From a virus: DNA of 35,977 bases. Under the pieces are notes generated by a model. The model saw only the letters and a list, made by a program, of their open reading frames with translations. It did no database searches and was not told the DNA's origin. A program made the position numbers and the translations under genes. The stretch covers positions 1-35,977 of IMG/VR virus record IMGVR_UViG_3300042924_005772. One strand, 5' to 3'. Below, piece by piece: positions 30,170 through 35,977 of the stretch. Positions within the stretch are counted from its first letter, which is position 1; each line of letters opens with the position of its first letter.

Positions 30170-30922
30170 ATGGCTACCACCACTACCAAAACAACGAAGC
30201 AGAAGAAAACCGATTGCTGGCAAGATGTCGAGCAGACATTGTCCGCTGGCGTTAACCGACTGGTTCTTTACGGGCCTCCTGGAACTGGCAAGACTTACGC
30301 TGGTCTGACGATGGCGACCAAGGATCGTCCGACCTTCCGTCTGATCTGCACCCCCGATATGACCAACGCCGATGTCACGGGGGCTTGGATGCCGAACGAG
30401 AAGGGAACCTTCTCTTGGCACGAGGGTCAAGCGGTCAAGGCTTGGCGGACTGGCGGTCGTCTCATCGTTGACGAGATCGACAAGGCGGGGGGCGATGTGT
30501 TCGCTACCTTGCTGGCGATGACCGACAGCCCCGAGTCTTGCAAGTGGGAGAACCCGCAGACTGGCAAGGTCGAGACTCCCCAAGAGGGCTTCAGCGTGGT
30601 GATGACCACCAATCTGGAGAACCTTGAGGATCTGCCCGAGGCCATCCGTTCCCGCTTCCCGATCCGTATCCGCATCAACAAGCCCCACCACACGGCACTC
30701 GAACGCTTGTCCCCCGATCTTCGGGACTACGCCGAGCGTTCCGCTGACTTGGGTGAACGGCGGATCGATCTGCGAACCTTCTTCGCCTACGACAGCCTAC
30801 GCAAGTCTGTCGGTGCGGAGAGGGCGGCTCACTTGATCTTTGACGACAAGGCCAAGGACTTCTTGACCGCCATCAAGATCGATCAGATCAACGGAGCCAA
30901 GCTCGCCGAGAAGTCCGAATAA
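30170..30922 (+). CDS. MoxR/CobS-like AAA+ ATPase
   Basis: This 250-residue AAA+ protein has Walker A YGPPGTGKT (Lys41) and Walker B RLIVDEIDKAG (Asp101, Glu102). Sensor 1 is VVMTTNLE (Asn148), followed by AIRSRFPIR with the probable arginine finger. It belongs to the MoxR/CobS-type group, which act as chaperone-like ATPases with a VWA protein encoded next to them, as here. The physiological target in phages is unknown. CCGAAAGGAGATAC gives strong translation. Confidence 0.88.
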   Translation: MATTTTKTTKQKKTDCWQDVEQTLSAGVNRLVLYGPPGTGKTYAGLTMATKDRPTFRLICTPDMTNADVTGAWMPNEKGTFSWHEGQAVKAWRTGGRLIVDEIDKAGGDVFATLLAMTDSPESCKWENPQTGKVETPQEGFSVVMTTNLENLEDLPEAIRSRFPIRIRINKPHHTALERLSPDLRDYAERSADLGERRIDLRTFFAYDSLRKSVGAERAAHLIFDDKAKDFLTAIKIDQINGAKLAEKSE

Positions 30923-30961
30923 GTTAAGCAACCCTCAACCTTCAATGAAAGGAGGTAGCTG

Positions 30962-32329
30962 ATGCAAACCGCAATACTACCAGAGTTCATACGACAAGCT
31001 GGCAACCGCCGTGGTGTCAATGAGGCTTGGGACATCATCCGATCCTCGATGGATCGTGGCAGTCCCAAGACTTGCATTGAAGCACGACGGCTGATGGTTC
31101 CCTTCAACGAGGAGGCACGAGCCGAAGTCATCCGAGCCCACGAGATGATGCACATTCGATTGAGTCCGCCGAGTCTTGAGCCTTGGCTCAAGCGTGGCGT
31201 TGCCACCGAGCAAGCCCTAATGCTGGCCGAGGAATGTCGGATCAATCGGGTGCTTCAGAATGAAGGCTTCAATCCGAGTGAACATCTCTACGACGAGACT
31301 GACGAGATCAATGCTTACCGCTATGCCAAGGCCAAGGACTTGGCTGGTGTCATCCGTGTGGTGGCGGCAACACACGGAACCAAGACGCAGGAAGCGGTGC
31401 TTAAACAAATCGAGAAGGCTGGTCTTGAGAACGGAGAGTTGGAAACCATCCAAGGGGCTACGGATTTGTCCAATACGATCGCCGAGTTGCTCGACAACTA
31501 CAAGTATAATCTGACGAGCGACAAACCGATTGGTCGCAAGACCAAGGTGCCACTTACCCGTGGCTTCCTTGTGACCGAGAAAATCGCCACCGTTCTGGAC
31601 AAGTATATGGAGATTGCCGAGATGACCAAACGCATCCCGCAACTCCGACCATCCAGAAAGGTGCAGGATTCCGCTGCCGAATGCACGGCCAAGTTCGGTG
31701 ACTTGGTTGACGGCAAGGCATCCCTCAATCGGATGCACAACGGCAACCTTGGCAAGGTTCGCATCGCCTCGGATGTCGGTCGGGCTCCCCGCCGTATCGG
31801 TCGTTTGCTTACCGACCCGTATCGTCGGGTGTTCGATCGTGTCAAACGCAAGTCGGGCGGTGTCGTCTTGATTGATTGGTCTGGCTCGATGAGTCTTGAA
31901 CCCAAGGATATCTTGACGATACTTCAGCACGCTCCAGGAGCCACGATTGCGGCTTACGCCCACAAGGATGGGAGCAAAGGCGTCCCCAACTTCTGGGTGC
32001 TAGCCAAAGACGGCAAGATGGTCAGCAAGTTGCCGACCAAGCACGGCTGTGGCAACGGCGTTGACGGACCAGCCCTACGCTGGGCGTTAAAGGCCAGACG
32101 ATTCCAGAACGAGATGGTGCTTTGGGTTTGCGACGGAGCCGTCACCGATGGGGCTGACGATTGCTTCTATACCCATCTGGCGGCCGAGGCCAAGGCATTG
32201 GTCACGACTGGCAGAGTTGTGATGCAGAAATGTATGGAAGATGCGGTCGACTTCCTTAAGAAGTTGGCCAACGGACAGGTGTCCCCGACAGGCCCGACCT
32301 ATGTCGGCGAGCTACGCCGAAGCTACTAA
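30962..32329 (+). CDS. CobT-like VWA protein with HExxH motif
   Basis: This 455-residue protein has a C-terminal von Willebrand A domain: the MIDAS start is DWSGSMS (Asp305, Ser307, Ser309), and a later Asp is in VCDGAVTDG (Asp391). Near the N-terminus is HEMMH (residues 60-64), with EECRIN about 26 residues on (Glu90/91). This resembles the zinc site of VWA-associated metallopeptidase-like proteins. It is the partner of the MoxR ATPase 40 bases upstream. It may be a remodeller substrate receptor or a protease. Confidence 0.8.
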   Translation: MQTAILPEFIRQAGNRRGVNEAWDIIRSSMDRGSPKTCIEARRLMVPFNEEARAEVIRAHEMMHIRLSPPSLEPWLKRGVATEQALMLAEECRINRVLQNEGFNPSEHLYDETDEINAYRYAKAKDLAGVIRVVAATHGTKTQEAVLKQIEKAGLENGELETIQGATDLSNTIAELLDNYKYNLTSDKPIGRKTKVPLTRGFLVTEKIATVLDKYMEIAEMTKRIPQLRPSRKVQDSAAECTAKFGDLVDGKASLNRMHNGNLGKVRIASDVGRAPRRIGRLLTDPYRRVFDRVKRKSGGVVLIDWSGSMSLEPKDILTILQHAPGATIAAYAHKDGSKGVPNFWVLAKDGKMVSKLPTKHGCGNGVDGPALRWALKARRFQNEMVLWVCDGAVTDGADDCFYTHLAAEAKALVTTGRVVMQKCMEDAVDFLKKLANGQVSPTGPTYVGELRRSY

Positions 32330-32343
32330 ACCTAGGATCACTT

Positions 32344-32487
32344 ATCAAAACCTTTGAAGTTAGCGATCCAGACAGCGGTGTTCAGTGGATTGTGGAAGCA
32401 GACGCCATCGAAGATGTGAAGAAGTGGATGGTGTCTCAACTCCCACATTCCGAACGATACCAAATCAAGGAGGTTCATAATGGATAA
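32344..32487 (+). CDS. Possible small protein with non-standard start (47 aa)
   Basis: The frame encodes TFEVSDPDSGVQWIVEADAI and ends KEVHNG, and reads like a real small protein. No ATG, GTG or TTG occurs between the upstream in-frame stop and this region. ATC at 32344 has AGGA six bases upstream. Use of ATC, an internal GTG, or a frameshift from the VWA gene are all possible. Confidence 0.4.
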   Translation: MKTFEVSDPDSGVQWIVEADAIEDVKKWMVSQLPHSERYQIKEVHNG

Positions 32488-32511
32488 CCCATATCAAACG
32501 GAGGAAACACT

Positions 32512-32676
32512 ATGCGAAGCATAACCAAGATACGAAACAAACTGAAAGGCTTGGAGCTTGAGGTGGCCAGAGCCATCGCAGTCTCCCCGAAAGACGAGGA
32601 TCTTTACGGGCAAATGCTTGATCATATCAAAACATGCGAACAGCTTTTGCTGGTCGCCAAGGAGTCATCCATATGA
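32512..32676 (+). CDS. Small helical protein (54 aa)
   Basis: GGAGGAA precedes the ATG. It is helical, with RNKLKGLELEVARAIAVSP and CEQLLLVAKESS. Its stop overlaps the next start (ATGA). The family is not recognised. Confidence 0.55.
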   Translation: MRSITKIRNKLKGLELEVARAIAVSPKDEDLYGQMLDHIKTCEQLLLVAKESSI

Positions 32677-33131
32677 TTACTGGAATCTTAATTGATCCGA
32701 AAGCCAAGTCGTTCACCGAGGTCAAATCGGACGGACGCTTTGGCATTGAGGAAATCTACGAACTGACGGGATGTCGGTGCGTCTCAACCTTCAACCTTCC
32801 AAACTACGATGTCGCCTTTATCGACGACGAGGGATTGCTGAAGGGTGAGGAACACCTTGGGAATGTCGGTTGCTATCGGCTCAAGTGGGCTGGCCAAACC
32901 CATCTGGTTGGCAAGACCTTGATCGTGGGAACCGATGACGAAGGCGAGACGACTTCGTGCAAGTCAACCATCGAGGAACTGGAGAAGCAGATCGAGTGGG
33001 TCAAGCCACCGACTGACGAGGAGATGGACGAACTTCTCCAGATCAAAGTCTTCCCGCTTGATCGTGACGAGATGCGAGGCCACACCTACGCCGAAGACAT
33101 CCAAGACAGCAACCCGATGCGGGACGCTTAA
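32673..33131 (+). CDS. DUF3846-like protein (152 aa)
   Basis: The ATG at 32673 overlaps the previous stop. The middle resembles DUF3846: DVAFIDDEGLLKG, a ring of small conserved residues, then LVGKTLIVGTDDEGETTS. The C-terminus is helical and acidic. DUF3846 proteins are common in phages and plasmids; the function is not established. Confidence 0.65.
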   Translation: MITGILIDPKAKSFTEVKSDGRFGIEEIYELTGCRCVSTFNLPNYDVAFIDDEGLLKGEEHLGNVGCYRLKWAGQTHLVGKTLIVGTDDEGETTSCKSTIEELEKQIEWVKPPTDEEMDELLQIKVFPLDRDEMRGHTYAEDIQDSNPMRDA

Positions 33132-33134
33132 CCA

Positions 33135-33242
33135 ATGGACGAAAGACAATTCACCATCCTAACGGAGACAATCCGGGAAGGCCTGGAAAACCTAGCCAAA
33201 GAAGTCGAGAAGATACGACTCGTCATGGAGGATCAAGTATGA
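33135..33242 (+). CDS. Tiny helical protein (35 aa)
   Basis: It sits between two genes with a four-base overlap to the next (ATGA). It encodes a single amphipathic helix (GLENLAKEVEKIRLVMED). The evidence is coupling and composition only. Confidence 0.4.
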   Translation: MDERQFTILTETIREGLENLAKEVEKIRLVMEDQV

Positions 33243-33448
33243 TCCAAGACATCAAACAAGAATCGGATATCCAAAGTTTCTTTCATTGTCGAGAGTGCCT
33301 TGAGGAATTACCCGACGGGGAAAGCCCACGATCCTACGCCAGCCTTGAGGTTGGCTGGACACCCAAGGGCATCCAAGTCTGGTGCAAACGGCACGAGTTG
33401 AATGTCATCAACCTAGATTTCCGAGGCCAGAAAGTGAGCCCGTTATGA
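33239..33448 (+). CDS. Small zinc-binding protein (69 aa)
   Basis: FHCRECLEELP and WCKRHELNVINLDF give a CxxC plus C-x2-H pair, likely binding zinc. I recall short phage proteins with the same LEVGWTPKGIQVWCKRH block. The function is unknown. It is coupled to its neighbours at both ends. Confidence 0.6.
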   Translation: MIQDIKQESDIQSFFHCRECLEELPDGESPRSYASLEVGWTPKGIQVWCKRHELNVINLDFRGQKVSPL

Positions 33449-33645
33449 GATACAAGATCCAAAGCGAATCAACCTTCGGATGGGGCGACATCAAGGAAAG
33501 CGTGGACGGCCTTGGCAAATACAAGGACTGCCACTACGAGACGAAAGAACTTGCCGATGAGGAATGTTCGGAATTGAATGAGAAACTCGGGGGAGGATTT
33601 CGGGTGGTTCCAATAACCACACGATCCGACTTCGACTTCTATTGA
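33445..33645 (+). CDS. Small hypothetical protein (66 aa)
   Basis: The ATG at 33445 overlaps the previous stop. It begins MRYKIQSESTFGWGDIKE, mixed alpha/beta, and ends in SDFDFY. The family is not recognised. Confidence 0.55.
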   Translation: MRYKIQSESTFGWGDIKESVDGLGKYKDCHYETKELADEECSELNEKLGGGFRVVPITTRSDFDFY

Positions 33646-33657
33646 AAGGAGACACCT

Positions 33658-33858
33658 ATGCCACGATACATTGTTGAATTGCACAAGACCACACGATCCA
33701 CCGCAGAGGTCGAGATTGAGGCAGAGTCGAAAGACCTTGCTAGGTCGGAAGCCTACCATCTTTGGGAACAAGACTGCGACGACAACCGAGTCGAGTGGGA
33801 TGTGATGGAAGAAGATTGTCAAGTCGGAGACTGCGAAGAAGCCAAACTGGAAGACTAA
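33658..33858 (+). CDS. Small acidic protein (66 aa)
   Basis: GAAAGGAGACACCT precedes the ATG. It starts with a strand (PRYIVELHKTTRSTAEVEIE) and is very acidic toward the end (EEDCQVGDCEEAK). Such small acidic proteins can mimic DNA in anti-restriction, but no specific similarity is seen. Confidence 0.55.
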   Translation: MPRYIVELHKTTRSTAEVEIEAESKDLARSEAYHLWEQDCDDNRVEWDVMEEDCQVGDCEEAKLED

Positions 33859-33876
33859 AACAGAAAGGATACTACT

Positions 33877-34155
33877 ATGGAGAAACCCAAAACATTGAAA
33901 CTAAAACCGCTTAACAAATACAAAAACCTAAAGGAAAGCGAACGCAAACTTGTAGCCGAGGACTTACTTAAATCCATTCGTGGGAAACTCGTCCTTGGCC
34001 AAGCCTGTGCCATCGCTTACGGCAAGTTGCGGGAGACGGAACCCAGCAACGCCGAGGACATTGCACTACTTGGTGAGCAATACTTCGGGATGTTTTACGC
34101 CATTGCATTGACCACCCTCCGCATCACTGATGGCCGAAATGGAGTTGCCAAATAA
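33877..34155 (+). CDS. Hypothetical helical protein (92 aa)
   Basis: GAAAGGA precedes the ATG. The N-terminus is basic (KPKTLKLKPLNKYKNLKESE) and the remainder helical with AIAYGKLRETEP. The stop overlaps the next start (TAATG). The family is not recognised. Confidence 0.55.
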   Translation: MEKPKTLKLKPLNKYKNLKESERKLVAEDLLKSIRGKLVLGQACAIAYGKLRETEPSNAEDIALLGEQYFGMFYAIALTTLRITDGRNGVAK

Positions 34156-34388
34156 TGTCTGCCGTAAAGGACGATCCATACTTAAAAGAATACCTCAAAC
34201 TCCGTGGCAAAGTCCTTGTGGATGTAGTCAAGGATGAGGAAGGCGTTGATGGAGAACCCCTCTATGGCCTAGTCTTCAAGTCTGGGATCAAGGATCGCAA
34301 GCCATCGGTGGCTTGGGTCTACCGAGACGAAGAAGGCAATGGTGCGGGGTTCCTCAACATCATTGATGTCGACCTAGACGCCAAGTGA
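34155..34388 (+). CDS. Hypothetical protein (77 aa)
   Basis: A small alpha/beta protein with KDDPYLKEYLKLRGK and a C-terminal AWVYRDEEGNGAGFLNIIDV. It is translationally coupled to the upstream gene. A structured RNA element begins at the base after its stop. Confidence 0.55.
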   Translation: MSAVKDDPYLKEYLKLRGKVLVDVVKDEEGVDGEPLYGLVFKSGIKDRKPSVAWVYRDEEGNGAGFLNIIDVDLDAK

Positions 34389-34453
34389 TTGATGGGGCAT
34401 AGAGTCGGAAGATGATTCCGAACTGGAATTCCTCCAGGTTTAACACCCATCAA
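34389..34453 (+). ncRNA. Three-way-junction RNA element
   Basis: The whole gap between two genes folds on paper into a three-way junction. TTGATGGG (34389-34396) pairs perfectly with CCCATCAA (34446-34453). Inside it are two perfect hairpins: TCGGAA/TTCCGA (34405-34421, 5-base loop) and CTGGA/TCCAG (34423-34437, 5-base loop). It is not a tRNA: there is no T-arm and no anticodon arm of normal size. The following gene at 34459 lacks a ribosome site, so the element may control its translation. Confidence 0.5.
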
Positions 34454-34458
34454 GCTTT

Positions 34459-34644
34459 ATGAAAACTGAACCCAGACTCAGCGAAGAGTCGGTCTTGGTC
34501 TACGATATGGCCAGCTTTGTCAAAGCAACAAGGAACCTTGTTGCCAAGCCAAATCTGGAACTTGACGATACCACCCGCAACGACCTTAAGTTGTGGGCTG
34601 ACCAACTTCTTCGCCAAGTCAATCATTATAGGATGAGCAAATGA
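34459..34644 (+). CDS. Hypothetical protein (61 aa)
   Basis: Helical protein with LELDDTTRNDLKLWADQLLR near the end. No Shine-Dalgarno precedes its ATG; instead the RNA element at 34389-34453 ends five bases upstream. It shares ATGA with the next gene. Confidence 0.5.
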   Translation: MKTEPRLSEESVLVYDMASFVKATRNLVAKPNLELDDTTRNDLKLWADQLLRQVNHYRMSK

Positions 34645-34970
34645 CAATCGAACTAGATAGTTACGAAGCCAGCTTCGAACACAAGGGCAAGAACTACGAG
34701 GTCACTGGGTCAGTGACCCACGAGACCCATACCGAAGATGTCGGTATCGGGAGCTACGAATACTGGGGACACACGGAAACTGACAAACAACTTGTCGAGA
34801 TCAGCGAGTATGTGGATGCAGAATTCCACAACCTGCAGGTCTTTGAAAAGGGGTCGGAACATCCAGTGCTTGAGCCGTCAGCCGAACTGACGGAAGCCGC
34901 CGAGCTTGCCCTCTTTGGTGCAACCTATGAATATGCGGAACAAGTAGCCGCAGAAGGGAAACTACTATGA
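34641..34970 (+). CDS. Acidic hypothetical protein (109 aa)
   Basis: Beta-rich, acidic N-terminal two thirds (SFEHKGKNYEVTGSVTHETH) and an Ala/Glu-rich C-terminal helix. Coupled to both neighbours by ATGA. The family is not recognised; an anti-defence DNA mimic is one possibility. Confidence 0.55.
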   Translation: MTIELDSYEASFEHKGKNYEVTGSVTHETHTEDVGIGSYEYWGHTETDKQLVEISEYVDAEFHNLQVFEKGSEHPVLEPSAELTEAAELALFGATYEYAEQVAAEGKLL

Positions 34971-35380
34971 TGTCACCAGAAACCAAACGGCTCGTCGAGC
35001 AATCGGCTGTGCCGTTGATCTCCAGTCAAATCGAAACCTTACGAGATTCACTCCGCCATCTTGAACAGACTGTCTTTAAGATGGAGCGTGATCTCCAAGG
35101 CTACGCCAAGGCCACCACGGCATTGACCGAGGAACTTAACCAAGCCCTTAAGATCCGAACCCATCGGACTTCCTATGTCAATGAACGTGGCAAGCAAGCC
35201 TACTTCAGAGATCCGATCAGCGTAGCTGGTCGATGGGGGGAGTGGAAGAAACTCCTTGAGGAAGGCACACCGACGGCGGTTGTCGCCAGACAATGGGGTG
35301 TCGACAGACGATCCATCCAATACGCAAGAAAGCAGAACTTCAAACCAGCACTGATCAAAAACCAACGGAGGAAAAAATGA
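34967..35380 (+). CDS. Probable helix-turn-helix regulator (137 aa)
   Basis: The N-terminal half is a coiled coil (LRHLEQTVFKMERDLQGYAK). The C-terminal half has LEEGTPTAVVARQWGVDRRS and IQYARKQN, which reads as a helix-turn-helix, then a basic tail (KNQRRKK). It probably binds DNA as a dimer. An ATG three bases later is an alternative start. Confidence 0.6.
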   Translation: MMSPETKRLVEQSAVPLISSQIETLRDSLRHLEQTVFKMERDLQGYAKATTALTEELNQALKIRTHRTSYVNERGKQAYFRDPISVAGRWGEWKKLLEEGTPTAVVARQWGVDRRSIQYARKQNFKPALIKNQRRKK

Positions 35381-35553
35381 GCATACTCAACAAAGCCAGA
35401 TTCAAGAGAGCCGCACTGGACATCGCCAGCAAACGGCATCACAAGTTCACGAGAGTTGGCAAGGAGTTTGTCAGTCTTGCCGAACACGCCTTGGTCGGAT
35501 GGATGATGAACTACATCAACCAACTACCAAGCAAAGGCAAGACCATCAAATGA
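35377..35553 (+). CDS. Small basic protein (58 aa)
   Basis: The ATG at 35377 overlaps the previous stop (ATGA). The protein has FTRVGKEFVSLAEHALVGWM and ends LPSKGKTIK, a short basic helical fold of a type I recall as common and uncharacterised in phages. A nucleic acid-binding role is possible. Confidence 0.6.
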   Translation: MSILNKARFKRAALDIASKRHHKFTRVGKEFVSLAEHALVGWMMNYINQLPSKGKTIK

Positions 35554-35977
35554 CGGAACTCCTCAAGCTCAACCGAGGCAATGCCAAGCTGGGCAAGGGA
35601 ATCTACACATTCAATTTGCCAGCTGGCTACTCCTGCCCTGGAGCTAGGGAATGTCTATCCCGTGCTGGCCGTGCCAGCGGAACAATTCAAGACGGGCTTG
35701 AAACCAAGTTCCGTTGTTTCTCCGCATCGGATGAGGCAAGGCTCCCAAATGTTCGGGCTCAACGCTGGCACAACTTTGACTTGCTGAAGCACAAATCCAC
35801 CTCGCAAATGGTGGAGTTGATCCAAGCAAGTTTGCCCAAGAAAGCCAAGCTCATACGCATCCATGTGTCTGGCGATTTCTTCAACCCTCAATACTTCGAC
35901 GCTTGGCTGGAGGTTGCCAAGAACAACCCAACCATAATCTTCTACGCTTACACCAAGAGCCTTCATCTTTGGGTCGG
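35550..35977 (+). CDS. gp88-family protein, partial at window end
   Basis: The frame opens at 35550 (ATGA overlap) and is still open at the window end, so only 142 residues are seen. It begins MTELLKLNRGNAKLGKGIYT and has YSCPGARECLSRAGRASG, then IRIHVSGDFFNPQYFDAWLE and IIFYAYTKSL. These are the hallmarks of the mycobacteriophage gp88 (DUF7227) family: a Cys-rich N-terminus, then HxSGDF and YTKS. Its function is not established. Confidence 0.8.
   Translation, partial: MTELLKLNRGNAKLGKGIYTFNLPAGYSCPGARECLSRAGRASGTIQDGLETKFRCFSASDEARLPNVRAQRWHNFDLLKHKSTSQMVELIQASLPKKAKLIRIHVSGDFFNPQYFDAWLEVAKNNPTIIFYAYTKSLHLWV

Noticed and set aside
1-35977. tRNA genes, CRISPR arrays, insertion sequences, integrase
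   Set aside because: No cloverleaf with a T-arm, no regularly spaced repeats, and no transposase or recombinase motifs were found by reading both strands.

Overview
The window is part of the genome of a tailed double-stranded DNA bacteriophage. It carries large terminase, portal, scaffold and major capsid genes, a tail fibre, a family A DNA polymerase, a primase-helicase, a RuvC-like resolvase and many very small overlapping genes. The portal has the RTATEV-type C-terminal region seen in podoviruses, so a short-tailed phage is the best guess. Tail tube genes are not in the window and probably lie left of base 1. I see no integrase, repressor, tRNA, rRNA, CRISPR array or insertion sequence, which fits a lytic phage. 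The host cannot be read from the sequence.

Layout. (1) Bases 1-14019 are read leftward and hold the virion module: structural protein, TerL, portal, small protein, scaffold, small fibre-like protein, beta-helix tail fibre, a glycan cassette (three glycosyltransferases and an FkbM methyltransferase), major capsid, two small proteins and a holin-like membrane protein. The fibre and glycan genes separate the scaffold gene from the capsid gene, which are normally adjacent. (2) Bases 14147-24394 are read rightward and hold replication and recombination: RuvC-like resolvase, SNF2-type helicase, a DUF2800-type nuclease split over two frames, many small genes, DNA polymerase and primase-helicase. (3) Bases 24405-25979 continue rightward with two probable virion proteins and another glycosyltransferase. 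(4) Bases 25980-26252 form an A+T-rich convergent intergenic region with inverted repeats. (5) Bases 26253-27390 are a leftward operon of six small, mostly basic proteins, including an HNH-like protein and a DUF6496-like protein. (6) Bases 27674-35977 are a rightward series of small accessory genes around a MoxR AAA ATPase and VWA-protein pair, ending in a gp88-family gene cut by the window edge. A lone leftward gene for the small terminase subunit is embedded at 28368-28904, about 16 kb from TerL.

Regulation and unusual points. Six transcription-unit starts share a promoter-like signal, TTGAC(A/T) or one mismatch, a 15-16 base spacer and a TANNNT-like box. In several cases the -10 box ends 6-7 bases before the start codon, so the mRNA would be leaderless. 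Three predicted virion proteins share an N-terminal RSLxKIN-type motif. Three neighbouring small proteins share the N-terminus MPLGR. A compact three-way-junction RNA can be drawn at 34389-34453. The VWA protein carries an N-terminal HExxH motif, and the DNA polymerase has leucine at the position of E. coli Phe762.

All functional names come from motif recognition by eye. No database search was run.
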